A stretch of DNA of 64,000 bases, taken from positions 1 to 64,000 of the forward strand of contig DCWA01000034.1 in NCBI GenBank assembly GCA_002327445.1. Direction: 5' to 3'. The notes beneath the pieces were generated by a model that searched no databases, had not been told where the DNA came from, and saw only the letters and a program-made list of their open reading frames with translations. Shown one piece after another: positions 9,788-18,759 of this stretch. The position numbers and the translations under genes are program-made. Position 1 is the first letter of the stretch, and each line of letters opens with the position of its first letter. The stretch is from Desulfobacteraceae bacterium UBA2174 (GTDB lineage Bacteria > Desulfobacterota > Desulfobacteria > Desulfobacterales > UBA2174).

Positions 9788-11742
9788 TTGCGCGAGAGCT
9801 GATCCGGGGCGACCACCGGGCCGAACACCCGGCGCAGGGCGGTCAGGCCGCCGCGCTGTTCGTAGAGCACCTCGAACAGCCGCACCGGGATGTTGGGTTC
9901 ATGGCGATAGGCGCCGATCTGCAGGTCGATGCGCGCCACGATGTTGTCGATGTAAAGCGAGAACTGCTTGTCGTAAAGCTCCCGGGGGTAGTCCTTGGCG
10001 ATGATGTCGGAGAAAAGCCGTTTCAGGTCCGCATAGCACGGCAGGTGGCCGATGGGGGTTTCAATGGTCTTGGCCTCCTTGCGGGCGCAGCGCTCCAGCC
10101 AGGCCATCCAGACCTTGACGTCGCGTTTTTCGCCGAGCAGTTTCCGCCCTTGCCCGCCCCGGGCCTCGTGGGTGAGAAAGTAGTTGAGCCCCGAGATGAT
10201 GGGGCGCTTGTCGCTGGCGATTTCCTGCGATCCGAAAAACTTGAACTGGGCGTCCATGTAGTCGCCCAGGGCGCCGGGAATGAAGGGCGCGTTGGCCCAG
10301 GGGGAACGCTTGACCCCGGTGGCGCCCACCTCGGTGGCCGTGGCCGCCGAGACGATGCAGGCGCCGATCACCACTCCCTCATCGGGTCCCTTGGCCACCC
10401 ACACCGGTGGCATGGTGTCGCTGTCGCGGCCACTGTAGGTGATCACCCGGGTTTCGACCCCGGCCGGGTCCTCCAGGGCGACGGAGCAGTTGGACAGTGC
10501 CCGGGCCGTCACGGTGCAGCGGGCATTGGGATGGCTGATGGGCACCGGTTTGCCCTTTTCGTCGGTCTTGCCGGCCCACCAATCACCCTGGAAGTTGTAG
10601 CCTTTCCGGGGCATCGGCTCCCCGTTGCCGGTCCACTGGGGCACTCCGTTCTCGTCGATGAGCACGTTGGTCCAGATCACCTCGTGGCCCGGCTTGCGCA
10701 GGATCTCCATCAGCAGGGGGTCGCCCTCCCAGTTGACGTCCTCCACGATGCCGAAGATACCGCATTCCGGGTTCACCGAGCGGACCGAGCCGTCGGCGGC
10801 GATCCACATCTGGGCCAGGTCGTCGCCGACGAAATGATCGCCGGCCATGGCGGTGGTGGTCTTGCCGCAGCCGCTGGGGGCCGCCCCGGCAAACCAGGTG
10901 ATGCGGTCGCCGGGGCCCTGGATGCCGGTGATGAACATGTGCTCGGCGAGCTGCCGCCCCCGGTGGTGATAGACGGACTTGTCCACCGAGAAGCGATGGT
11001 TGCCTTTTTTCAGCAGGAGGGTGTTGCCCGCGTAGGTGCAAAAGCAACTGTAGGTCGTGCGGTCCTGGCGGTCCATGTAGACGCGGGCGTTGGGCAGGTC
11101 TTCCGGCCGGTTGGGCCCTTGGCTGTGGATGTTGGCGTAGAAGTGGTTCTGGCGCTCGACTTCCTCGTCGAAGCGATCGAAGGCATGGCGGTAGAGAATG
11201 TCGGCGCTGTGCATGACGTAAGCCGAACTGGTGATTTCCAGGGCCGGGTTGGCTACCGGCGCCTCGATGGGGCCGCGGTTGTAAAAGCCCACCAGCATGG
11301 TGGCGCCTTTCATGATGCCGCCCATCTTTTCGCGGACATCCTTCAGGGCGTCGTCGCGCAGGATCTTGTTGGCCAGCGAGCTCACCGGCTCGTCAGGGTT
11401 GACGATGTAGTAGGTGCGGTCGATGATGCGCCCCTGCTCCTCCCTCAGGTCGTAGTGGATCGTGTGGCCGGTCATGGGAAGGGGTTTTTCTTCGCCATTT
11501 TCGATGGCCAGGCGCCGGATGAATTCCCGGTCGGCCTTGGTGCCGGTATGGATGAAGACCCGTGCCGGACCGCAGAGGGCGATGGCATTGGCGATCTTGA
11601 TGCGCACGTCCGGTGTGCGGATTCGCTCGATGCGTTCGAACTGTTCGACGCTCAGCTGCCGGCGGAACAGTTCGGTGGCCGCTTCCGGGGTCGTGATGCC
11701 CCCGATGACCTGAGCGATGTCATAGGTGTGCGTCTTGGCCAT
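9781..11742 (-). CDS. pckG: Phosphoenolpyruvate carboxykinase (GTP)
   Basis: This 653-residue cytoplasmic enzyme converts oxaloacetate and GTP to PEP, CO2 and GDP, or the reverse. It belongs to the GTP-dependent family: the kinase-1a P-loop GAAPSGCGKTT lies near residues 280-290, the kinase-2 segment FVGDDLAQMW follows, and SYGGN-type and metal-binding regions are present in family order. The full length is slightly above the usual 590-620. In a sulfate reducer it would link the C4 pool to gluconeogenesis or anaplerosis. The 3' end overlaps ampG on the same strand; about 80 bp separate its start from rdgB. Confidence 0.95.
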   Translation of the reverse strand: MAKTHTYDIAQVIGGITTPEAATELFRRQLSVEQFERIERIRTPDVRIKIANAIALCGPARVFIHTGTKADREFIRRLAIENGEEKPLPMTGHTIHYDLREEQGRIIDRTYYIVNPDEPVSSLANKILRDDALKDVREKMGGIMKGATMLVGFYNRGPIEAPVANPALEITSSAYVMHSADILYRHAFDRFDEEVERQNHFYANIHSQGPNRPEDLPNARVYMDRQDRTTYSCFCTYAGNTLLLKKGNHRFSVDKSVYHHRGRQLAEHMFITGIQGPGDRITWFAGAAPSGCGKTTTAMAGDHFVGDDLAQMWIAADGSVRSVNPECGIFGIVEDVNWEGDPLLMEILRKPGHEVIWTNVLIDENGVPQWTGNGEPMPRKGYNFQGDWWAGKTDEKGKPVPISHPNARCTVTARALSNCSVALEDPAGVETRVITYSGRDSDTMPPVWVAKGPDEGVVIGACIVSAATATEVGATGVKRSPWANAPFIPGALGDYMDAQFKFFGSQEIASDKRPIISGLNYFLTHEARGGQGRKLLGEKRDVKVWMAWLERCARKEAKTIETPIGHLPCYADLKRLFSDIIAKDYPRELYDKQFSLYIDNIVARIDLQIGAYRHEPNIPVRLFEVLYEQRGGLTALRRVFGPVVAPDQLSRNC

Positions 11743-11823
11743 GGGTCGATCTCCTTTTGCACTGACGCCCTGGGAGGCGTTCCGGTTGGGGCGGGACTCT
11801 GGACGGATCCGGTGCCGCCGGTT

Positions 11824-12477
11824 TCAATCATCCCGGAGGCAGACGACCGGTTGGGGGTCGGGCATCTGATACTGAATCCAGGCAAGCACTTTGTCAAATT
11901 CCGCGGCCAGTTCGCGCAAGGCCAGGCCGCGATGGCTCACGCGGTTTTTTTCTTCACGGGTCAGCTCCGCGAAGGTGTGTTTCAGGGGCGGGTAATAGAA
12001 GATCGGATCGTAGCCGAAACCGTTGGCGCCGGCCGGGGTTTCCGCAATGAGCCCCTCGCAGCGCGCCTCGTAGGTCAGGGCCGGCCCGGTGGGCACGGCG
12101 ATGGAGATGACGCACTCGAAGGCCGCCCGGCGGTCCGTGAAGCCGGCCATGGCTTCCAGCAGCCTGGCGCAGCGATCGGCATCGGTGGCATTGGGGCCGC
12201 CATAGCGGGCCGAGTAGACGCCGGGGGCGCCGCCCAGTGCGGCCACGACCAGTCCCGAATCGTCCGCCAGAGCGGGCAAGCCGAGCACACGAGCCGTGAG
12301 GCTGGCTTTCTTGTAGGCGTTTTCGTCGAATGTGACACCGTCTTCAACGGCTTCGGGGATCGGTCCGAAGGCAGTGAGGTCCTTGATGTCCACGGGATAG
12401 TGCTGGAGCAGGTCTCGAATTTCGGCCGTCTTTCCCGGGTTGCGGGTGGCCAAAACGAGGGTGCGATGGGGGTGCAT
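11824..12477 (-). CDS. rdgB: Non-canonical purine NTP pyrophosphatase (RdgB/HAM1)
   Basis: This 217-residue housecleaning enzyme hydrolyses ITP, dITP and XTP to monophosphates and so keeps deaminated purines out of nucleic acids. The family signature LATRNPGKTAEIRDLL is at the N-terminus, followed by FDENAYKKA, ADDSGLVVAALGGAPGVYSARYGG and GFGYDPIFYYP, all hallmark segments in the right order. The length is typical. It is the first gene of the leftward rdgB-pckG-ampG-DUF6178 run. Confidence 0.95.
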   Translation of the reverse strand: MHPHRTLVLATRNPGKTAEIRDLLQHYPVDIKDLTAFGPIPEAVEDGVTFDENAYKKASLTARVLGLPALADDSGLVVAALGGAPGVYSARYGGPNATDADRCARLLEAMAGFTDRRAAFECVISIAVPTGPALTYEARCEGLIAETPAGANGFGYDPIFYYPPLKHTFAELTREEKNRVSHRGLALRELAAEFDKVLAWIQYQMPDPQPVVCLRDD

Positions 12478-12577
12478 GGTATCGTCCTTACAAATTTCAA
12501 GATTAGGGGGCAGCTTAGAGCATCGAAGGGAGGCTTGTAAAGCGGTTCAAAGGGTTTTTTGAATTATTGAAACAGGC

Positions 12578-12607
12578 TTTACACCCTTGCCAGCCCCTTG
12601 CTATACA
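12578..12607 (+). promoter_or_regulatory. Candidate sigma-70 promoter for iorAB
   Basis: TTTACA at 12578-12583 and TATACA at 12602-12607 are separated by 18 bp, and lie about 70 bp upstream of the iorA start at 12675. The match to the housekeeping consensus is good but unproven. Confidence 0.5.
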
Positions 12608-12674
12608 AGATGATCGCCTGCCGGGGATCGGCCCCTGCCAAGGCCGCCAAAGCGTCACGAAACGGAGAAAACCG

Positions 12675-14528
12675 ATGCACCGACTCCTCACCGACATGCC
12701 CGGAAGCCAGATGCTGATGCTGGGCAACGAGGCCATCGTCCGGGGGGCCCTGGAAGCCGGGGTGGCTGTGGCCACCACCTACCCGGGGACCCCGTCCTCG
12801 GAAATTTCCCTCAACTGCTTCCAGATCTCCCGGGAAACCGACCTGTACTTCCAGTACAGCACCAATGAAAAGGTGGCCATGGAAGTGGCCGCGGCGGCGG
12901 CCAACGCCGGGCTGCGGTCCCTCTGCGTGATGAAGCACGTAGGGCTCAACGTGGCCGCCGACGCCTTGATGACCCTGGCCTACGTGGGGGTCACCGGGGC
13001 CATGGTGATCGTCACCGCCGACGATCCCGCGATGTTTTCCAGCCAGAACGAGCAGGACAACCGCTACTACGCCAAGCTTTCCGGTCTGCCGATGCTCGAG
13101 CCCGGCTCGGTGGCGGAGGCCCTGCCGATGATGGTCGAGGCTTTCGCCCTGTCCGAGCGCCTCGGCGAGCCGGTGCTGTTTCGCACCACCACCCGCATCA
13201 ACCACAGCACGGCGCCGGTCACATTAGGGACGCTGCCGGAGCGGCGCACCCGGGGCGATTTTCACAAGGACCCCTTTCGCTATGTCACGGTGCCGGCCGT
13301 CTCCCGGCGGCTTCACGTGCGGCTGCTGGAAAACATCGCCCGGGCCGCCGAAATCAGCGATGCCTCGCCGCTCAACGCCGTCACCGGCAGCGGTCCCTGG
13401 GGGGTGATCTGCAACGGGGTGAGTTTCGGCTATGTGCAGGATGCCGTCGCCGACCTGGGCCTGGCCGAGCGGGTGCGGATTTTGCGTGTCGGCTTCTCCC
13501 ACCCCCTGCCCGAGCGGCGCATCATCGATTTCGTCGCCGCCTGCGAAAAGGTCCTGGTGGTGGAAGAGGGCGAACCCTACCTGGAAGAGGGCGCCCGGGC
13601 CGCAGCCCAGGCCGCCGGACTCACCGTGCCCATCCAGGGCAAGGGACCGGCGCTTTTCTCCCGGCTCTACGAGTTCGATCCGGCCCTGGTGCGCCGCCGT
13701 CTGGCGGCCTATTTCGGTCTGACGGCACCCGCCTCGGCGGCCGTGGACATCAGCGACTTGCCGGAACTGCCCCAGCGGCCGCCCAACCTCTGCGCCGGCT
13801 GCAGCCACCGGGCCACGTTCTACGCCGTCAAGAAGGCGGTGGAAGGGCTGGAGACGATTTTTCCCACCGATATCGGCTGCTACACCCTCGGCTTTCTGCC
13901 ACCCCTTTCCATGGGCGATTTTCTCATCTGCATGGGTTCGTCCATCGGCACGGCCTGCGGGTTCGCCCAGTCCACGGACAAGAAGGTGGTCGCCTTCATC
14001 GGCGACTCCACCTTTTTCCACTCCGGCATCGCCGGTCTGGTCAACGCCATGTTCAACAATCACGACATCACCGTGGTGATTCTGGACAACGGCACCACCG
14101 CCATGACCGGGCACCAGCCCCATCCCGGCGTGGACATGAAGGCCCTGAATCTCGAGGGCTACGGCCGGGTGTCCATCGAGGCGGTGGTGCGCGCCCTGGG
14201 GGTGGGCCACGTGTCGGTGATCCGCCCCTTCAAGGTGCAGAAAAGCATTGAAGCGATCCGCGAGGCCGTGGCCTACAAGGGGGTTTCGGTGGTGATCAGC
14301 CAGGAGCTGTGCGCCCTGTACGCCAAGAGCCTCAAACGCAAGCGGGGCAAGCCTTTCCAGGTGAGCGACCGCTGCCGCAACCACCGGGACTGCATCAACC
14401 AGTTGGGCTGCCCGGCCTTTTTTCTGGACGGCGAGCGGGTGCGCATCGACGCCGACCTGTGCGTGGGATGCGCGGTCTGCGCCCAGATCTGCCCCGAGCA
14501 TGCCATCGTGCCGGTGAGAGAGGGATGA
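12675..14528 (+). CDS. iorA: Indolepyruvate:ferredoxin oxidoreductase, alpha subunit
   Basis: This 617-residue catalytic subunit oxidatively decarboxylates aryl-pyruvates (from Trp, Phe, Tyr) to aryl-acetyl-CoA, reducing ferredoxin. It has an N-terminal pyrimidine-binding-type domain (YPGTPSSEISLN, STNEKVAMEVAAAAA) and a central domain. A thiamine-diphosphate domain follows, with GDSTFFHSGIAGLVNA and the later NGTTAMTGHQPHPG, and the C-terminal region carries clusters (CRNHRDCINQLGCP, CVGCAVCAQICP). The ATG at 12675 follows GGAGAA at good spacing; the frame is open 36 codons further upstream. It pairs with iorB. The 159 bp between the two genes hold a short AAACTGGAAA-type direct repeat and no gene. 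Confidence 0.95.
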   Translation: MHRLLTDMPGSQMLMLGNEAIVRGALEAGVAVATTYPGTPSSEISLNCFQISRETDLYFQYSTNEKVAMEVAAAAANAGLRSLCVMKHVGLNVAADALMTLAYVGVTGAMVIVTADDPAMFSSQNEQDNRYYAKLSGLPMLEPGSVAEALPMMVEAFALSERLGEPVLFRTTTRINHSTAPVTLGTLPERRTRGDFHKDPFRYVTVPAVSRRLHVRLLENIARAAEISDASPLNAVTGSGPWGVICNGVSFGYVQDAVADLGLAERVRILRVGFSHPLPERRIIDFVAACEKVLVVEEGEPYLEEGARAAAQAAGLTVPIQGKGPALFSRLYEFDPALVRRRLAAYFGLTAPASAAVDISDLPELPQRPPNLCAGCSHRATFYAVKKAVEGLETIFPTDIGCYTLGFLPPLSMGDFLICMGSSIGTACGFAQSTDKKVVAFIGDSTFFHSGIAGLVNAMFNNHDITVVILDNGTTAMTGHQPHPGVDMKALNLEGYGRVSIEAVVRALGVGHVSVIRPFKVQKSIEAIREAVAYKGVSVVISQELCALYAKSLKRKRGKPFQVSDRCRNHRDCINQLGCPAFFLDGERVRIDADLCVGCAVCAQICPEHAIVPVREG

Positions 14529-14687
14529 AACTGGAAACTTGAAATTTGAAACTGGAAACGGGGGAAGGCGTTGGAGAACTCGTAGACCTTGTCTGACCTG
14601 TTGGACAAATCGGACGGGGCCGACCGGCAAGTGCTCGCGATTCGAATCCGGGTTGCCACCGGCAACTCCTAAAACGGGTAATCATAG

Positions 14688-15281
14688 ATGGAAACCAAGC
14701 GACTGATCATCGTAGCGGTGGGCGGGCAGGGCAACCTGCTGGCCTCCAAGGTGCTGGGGGAGGCGGCTTTGGCGGCCGGCATCCCGGTGCGCATGAGCGA
14801 AATCCACGGCATGGCCCAGCGGGGCGGGGTGGTGGAGTCGGCCCTGGTCTTTGGCGAGGCCCAAAGCACCATCATCAGCGACGGGGAGGCCGACGTCGTG
14901 GTGGGCTTCGAGCCCCTGGAGACCCTGCGGGCGCTGAACAAATGCAACCGGCACACCACCGTGATCACCAACCTCGCGCCCTTGCCGCCCTTCACGGTGG
15001 CCATCGGCCGGGGGACTTATCCGGACATCGGCCTCATCCAGGAGAAGATCCGTTCCAAGGTGGGCCGGCTCGTGGCCCTGGACGCCGTGGCCTTGGCCCG
15101 ATCCGCCGGCAGCGTGCTGGCGGTGAACATCGTCCTGCTCGGCGCCCTGATTCGGACCGGCATTCTGCCGCTGGACGCCGATACGATTCGCGACACCATC
15201 CGCCATCGCACCAAGGCGGCCTTCGTGGAGACCAATCTCAAAGCGTTCGAGCTGGGATTCAACCACTCCCAACCGGTCTAA
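14688..15281 (+). CDS. iorB: Indolepyruvate:ferredoxin oxidoreductase, beta subunit
   Basis: This 197-residue gamma-domain subunit completes the IorAB enzyme; it corresponds to the gamma domain of pyruvate:ferredoxin oxidoreductases. The N-terminal VAVGGQGNLLASKVLGEAA motif and SEIHGMAQRGGVV are diagnostic. The length of about 195 is standard. The 159-bp gap from iorA is unusually large for this pair but contains no promoter that I can support, so co-transcription is assumed. Confidence 0.94.
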   Translation: METKRLIIVAVGGQGNLLASKVLGEAALAAGIPVRMSEIHGMAQRGGVVESALVFGEAQSTIISDGEADVVVGFEPLETLRALNKCNRHTTVITNLAPLPPFTVAIGRGTYPDIGLIQEKIRSKVGRLVALDAVALARSAGSVLAVNIVLLGALIRTGILPLDADTIRDTIRHRTKAAFVETNLKAFELGFNHSQPV

Positions 15282-15482
15282 CCGGAAAAACATGTCACCC
15301 TCATCATGGGCTCATCTTGGACCGTCAGGATCAACCCCGTCAAGAGGCTGGAACTCCTCCTTCCGCCGCCTCGTATTCCCCGTACCGGGCCGGGGAAGCG
15401 TCCTTCCCCGGCCCTTTCTACAATCCCACCCTACTTTAGTGCCTTACTCCTGAGTTACTGTCACAAAAAACAAGAAAATCTC

Positions 15483-15522
15483 TTTGCGCCTTTGCGTCTT
15501 TGCGTCTTTGCGTCTCTGCGCG
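15483..15522 (+). repeat. Tandem 8-bp repeat
   Basis: Three perfect copies of TTTGCGTC at 15491-15514 are flanked by imperfect copies on both sides (15483-15490 and 15515-15522). It lies in the 272-bp gap between iorB and the convergent flavin reductase gene, in which I see no gene. Confidence 0.8.
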
Positions 15523-15553
15523 AGACATTTTGGTTGCGGCCATCCGCATTAGC

Positions 15554-16156
15554 TCACTTTTTGGCCCCCTGCGCCGGTTTGGCGCCGGCCTTGCGTTTCC
15601 GCACGCTGTAGCCGAAGGTGCCGATAAGTTTGCCCAAGGCGAAGTAGCGCCCGTGCAGATAGCAGATGGGATGGGAGCGGGACAGCATGAAGGCCCCGGT
15701 CTTGGGGTTGATGAGCCCCTCTTCGGCGTTGATGGCCGCCACTTCAGCCAGGAACATGTGGTGGGACCCCAGGGGCAGCACCTGGCGCACCCGGCATTCG
15801 ATGTTCAGGGGGGATTCCTCGATGAGGGGGGCCTTGATTTTTTGGGCCTTGACCGGAGTGAGCCCCAGGGCCTTGAACTTGTCGACGTCACGGCCGGACT
15901 TGACCCCGCACCAGTCGGTGGCCCGGGCGAGGGCGGTGGTGGTCAGGTTGATGACGAATTCCCCGTTTTTCTTGATGATGTCGTAACTGTAGCGTTCCGG
16001 GCGCACCGAGATGTAGCACATGGGGGGATCGCTGGAAACCGTGCCGGTCCAGGCGATGGTGATGATGTTGTAGCCGTCCCGGGCAGAGCCGCAGGTGACC
16101 AGGACGGCGGGCACCGGGTAGAGCATCGTGCCGGGTTTCCAGTTGATTTTGGCCAT
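15554..16156 (-). CDS. Flavin reductase-like / flavoredoxin family protein
   Basis: This 200-residue FMN-binding split-barrel protein begins KPGTMLYPVPAVLVTCG and continues YNIITIAWTGTVSSDPPMCYISVRPERYSYDII, the signature of the flavin-reductase/flavoredoxin family. In Desulfovibrio, flavoredoxin is an FMN-linked electron carrier. Other members are NAD(P)H:flavin oxidoreductases, so the donor here is unknown. The C-terminus is a basic, low-complexity tail (KRKAGAKPAQGAKK). The gene stands alone, with repeat-containing DNA downstream and 236 bp of promoter-bearing space before the divergent zinc-ribbon gene. Confidence 0.88.
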   Translation of the reverse strand: MAKINWKPGTMLYPVPAVLVTCGSARDGYNIITIAWTGTVSSDPPMCYISVRPERYSYDIIKKNGEFVINLTTTALARATDWCGVKSGRDVDKFKALGLTPVKAQKIKAPLIEESPLNIECRVRQVLPLGSHHMFLAEVAAINAEEGLINPKTGAFMLSRSHPICYLHGRYFALGKLIGTFGYSVRKRKAGAKPAQGAKK

Positions 16157-16392
16157 GGGAACTCCTCGGGTCTACATTTGTTTGATTGACGCAACGATCC
16201 TTGTTTTTCATCCAGCTTGCCATGGCGCGCCGCTTCCCGCAACCTCGCCGTTGAAATGGTTTTCCTCCGGGCGGTGACGATTGACATTTGACGTTTATCG
16301 GTTAGGTTAGCACTTGGCCGAACGGGGCCGAAGCGATCACGGTCGCCGTTCCGATCAAGCGACGTCCACATCCACATTCAGGGAGGAAACCC

Positions 16393-17070
16393 ATGGCGAT
16401 CGAAACTCTGGAAGAGGTTCGCGCGAGGGTGTTTGCCATGCCGAAGCCCAAGTGCCCGGCCTGCGGTCAGGAAATGAGCATCTACGAAGTGCCGTCGATC
16501 AATTTCGGTGACGGGCTCGGCTGGGGGGAGCCGTTTTTGTTCGTTTGCTTCAACGACGAATGCCCCTTGTACAGGAGCGGCTGGGAGCATATCCAGGAAA
16601 ATTACGCCCACACGGCCTCCTACCGCCAGATGTGCTACCCGAGCAGCGGGGTCTTCGAGGTGATGACCGTTTTCGGCCACGACGGCGGCAAGGGGCAGGT
16701 TGTCGACGACGAGGTCCGGCGGGCCGAGGAGGCGCTGAAGGAAAACATCAAGCGCGGGTTCAACCTGCTGGCCCAGGCCTATGTGGACAAGGACGGGGTG
16801 GTGGTGCTGCGCCTGCTGATGGATCCCACCGAGCCGGTGCGGGTGCGCATCAAGGCAGCGGAGATGATCGGAGACATCGGCGAACTGGAGGCCATCGAAC
16901 CGGTGCGCAACCTGCGCGTGGGCAACGAAAAGCTCCAGGGCGCCATCGACGCGGCAGTGCTGCACATTCACGATCGTTTCTTCACCCGGGAATGCCCCTT
17001 CTGCGCCGAGATCATCAAACGGCGGGCCAAGGTGTGCAAGCACTGCGGGCGGGACGTATCCGGCGTCTAA
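16393..17070 (+). CDS. Zinc-ribbon protein with HEAT-like repeats
   Basis: This 225-residue soluble protein has no assigned function. An N-terminal CPACGQEMSIYEV zinc-finger half pairs with CFNDECPLY, giving an Ogr/Delta-like or zinc-ribbon fold near residues 20-57. Residues of about 130-175 look like one or two HEAT-type helical hairpins (VRVRIKAAEMIGDIGELEAI). The protein ends with a second zinc ribbon, CPFCAEIIKRRAKVCKHCG. The ribosome-binding site GGAGGAAA precedes the ATG. It is 61 bp upstream of the Fe-S/DUF3786-like gene and probably shares its transcript. A scaffold or adaptor role is only a guess. Confidence 0.75.
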   Translation: MAIETLEEVRARVFAMPKPKCPACGQEMSIYEVPSINFGDGLGWGEPFLFVCFNDECPLYRSGWEHIQENYAHTASYRQMCYPSSGVFEVMTVFGHDGGKGQVVDDEVRRAEEALKENIKRGFNLLAQAYVDKDGVVVLRLLMDPTEPVRVRIKAAEMIGDIGELEAIEPVRNLRVGNEKLQGAIDAAVLHIHDRFFTRECPFCAEIIKRRAKVCKHCGRDVSGV

Positions 17071-17131
17071 CCTGGATGTGGCAAAGAATCGCTCCGTTGT
17101 CAGGGGCGGGGGACGCGCCGGGGAGGTGCCG

Positions 17132-17956
17132 ATGGCCCTGTCGGTGGTGGACATCTACAAAATTCTGCCGCGCACCAACTGCGGCGACTGCGGTTACGCC
17201 TCCTGCCTGGCCTTCGCCAGCATGGTGGTCTCGGAGAAGGTGCCCCTTTCCCGCTGCCCCCACCTGGACCCGGAGACGGTGGCTCGCTACCAACCGGAGC
17301 TCGACGCCCAGCATGCCGCCGGCAAGTGGACGCGCCGGGACCTGGCGGCCGATGCCCACATCTGGGCCCGGGAACGGGCGGCCTCCATGGCGCTGGAAGA
17401 TCTGCCGGCGCGCATCGGCGGCCGCCTGACGACGGAAAACGGGGCTTCCGTGCTGGAGCTGCCCTATTTCAACAGCACGGTGCGCATTTCCGCCGACGGG
17501 ATCCGGCACGCCGACGGAACCGAGGCGGGGCGCTGGGAGCAGGTGTTCATCTACAACCATATCGCCCAGGGGGGGCGCCGGGAGCCCACCGGCCGCTGGA
17601 AGGGCCTCCAGGAAATTCCCAACACCGTCTCCAAAATCAAGTCGATGCAGGCCCACGCGGAGGCGCCGTTGCGTCAGCGATTCGCCGGCCGCCTGGACGA
17701 ACTGGTTGCCGCGGCCGAGCGCATCGGGGGCGAGCGTATCACCGGCGGCGGCGAAACGGCCGACATTTCCCTGCGGTTCACCCCACTTCCCCGGATTCCG
17801 GTGATCCTGCGTTTCTGGGAAGGCGACGACGAGGTCGGCCTCGATCCCGAGGTGAAGCTCGCCTTTGACGAGACCATCCCCGAACATTTGGATATCGAAT
17901 CGATCATGTTCCTCAGCGAACAGCTCACCAAGATGCTCATGGCCCCGGAGGCCTGA
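17132..17956 (+). CDS. Fe-S cluster plus DUF3786-like protein
   Basis: This 274-residue protein opens with NCGDCGYASCLAFASMVVSEKVPLSRCPHL, the four-cysteine [4Fe-4S] domain also found at the N-terminus of the corrinoid Fe-S protein large subunit of CO dehydrogenase/acetyl-CoA synthase. The remainder (ELPYFNSTVRISADG, QVFIYNHIAQGG, RIPVILRFWEGDDEV) resembles DUF3786, which is of unknown function and common in anaerobes. GGGAGGTG precedes the ATG at 17132, so I chose this over the upstream GTG at 17078. It ends only 6 bp before the HisA-like gene, so the two are very likely co-translated. Confidence 0.78.
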   Translation: MALSVVDIYKILPRTNCGDCGYASCLAFASMVVSEKVPLSRCPHLDPETVARYQPELDAQHAAGKWTRRDLAADAHIWARERAASMALEDLPARIGGRLTTENGASVLELPYFNSTVRISADGIRHADGTEAGRWEQVFIYNHIAQGGRREPTGRWKGLQEIPNTVSKIKSMQAHAEAPLRQRFAGRLDELVAAAERIGGERITGGGETADISLRFTPLPRIPVILRFWEGDDEVGLDPEVKLAFDETIPEHLDIESIMFLSEQLTKMLMAPEA

Positions 17957-17962
17957 CCCCGG

Positions 17963-18727
17963 ATGCGTTTCCGTCCCTGCATCGACCTGCACCACGGCGA
18001 GGTCAAGCAGATCGTCGGGGCTACTCTCCGCGACGAGGGCCAGCCCGAGACCAACTTTACCGCCGACCGACCGGCGGAGTGGTTTGCCGCCCTGTACCGG
18101 CGGGACCATCTGACCGGCGGGCACATCATCCAGCTAGGCTCGGGCAACCGGGAGGCGGCCCGGGCGGCGCTGGACGCCTGGCCTGGCGGGCTGCAGATCG
18201 GCGGGGGGATCACCGCCGACAACGCAGCGGATTGGATCGCGGCCGGGGCTTCCCACGTCATCGTCACCTCGTATGTTTTTCATGACGGCACGGTGGACGA
18301 GGAACGGTTGCGCCGCCTCGTGGCAGCGGTCGGGCGCCGGCGTCTGGTCCTGGACCTGAGTTGCCGGCGCAGGGGCGACGAGTACTTCGTGGTCACCGAC
18401 CGCTGGCAGACCTTCACCCGCGAAGCGGTCCGTCCTGAGCTGATCCGGCGCCTGGCCGGGTTTTGCGACGAATTCCTCATTCACGGCGTCGATGTGGAAG
18501 GCCGATGCCGCGGCATCGAATCCGACCTGGTGGAACGGCTCGGGCGCTGGATGGACATGCCGTGCACCTATGCGGGCGGCATCTGCGCCATGGCCGACAT
18601 CGACGCCATCGAAATCCTGGGACAGGGCCGGCTCGACTTCACCGTGGGCAGCGCCCTGGACCTCTTCGGCGGCCGGCAGCTGGGTTACCGGGACCTGGTG
18701 GCGCGCTACGGCCCTTCCGGATCCTGA
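17963..18727 (+). CDS. hisA: HisA of the eukaryotic (HIS6) type
   Basis: This 254-residue TIM-barrel protein is predicted to isomerise ProFAR to PRFAR, the fourth step of histidine biosynthesis. It does not look like standard bacterial HisA. CIDLHHGEVKQIVG at the start, LQIGGGITADNA, VIVTSYVF, LVLDLSCRRRGDEYFVVTDRWQT, EFLIHGVDVEGRCRGI and LDFTVGSALDLFGG line up with my memory of yeast HIS6 along the whole length. The gene is 6 bp downstream of the Fe-S/DUF3786-like gene and 32 bp upstream of an aldolase gene that also resembles a eukaryotic enzyme. No other histidine gene is nearby; a HisC-like gene is 45 kb away. Confidence 0.88.
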   Translation: MRFRPCIDLHHGEVKQIVGATLRDEGQPETNFTADRPAEWFAALYRRDHLTGGHIIQLGSGNREAARAALDAWPGGLQIGGGITADNAADWIAAGASHVIVTSYVFHDGTVDEERLRRLVAAVGRRRLVLDLSCRRRGDEYFVVTDRWQTFTREAVRPELIRRLAGFCDEFLIHGVDVEGRCRGIESDLVERLGRWMDMPCTYAGGICAMADIDAIEILGQGRLDFTVGSALDLFGGRQLGYRDLVARYGPSGS

Positions 18728-18759
18728 ACACCGCATCACCCTTGGAAAGGAGACACGCC

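Noticed and set aside
9901..12540. 879-residue plus-strand open frame across pckG and rdgB
   Set aside because: It has the same shadow composition and no domain, and it spans two well-supported minus-strand genes.
12578..12615. Sigma-54 promoter upstream of iorA
   Set aside because: No GG-N10-GC arrangement could be found; the sigma-70-like pair with an 18-bp spacer is the better reading.
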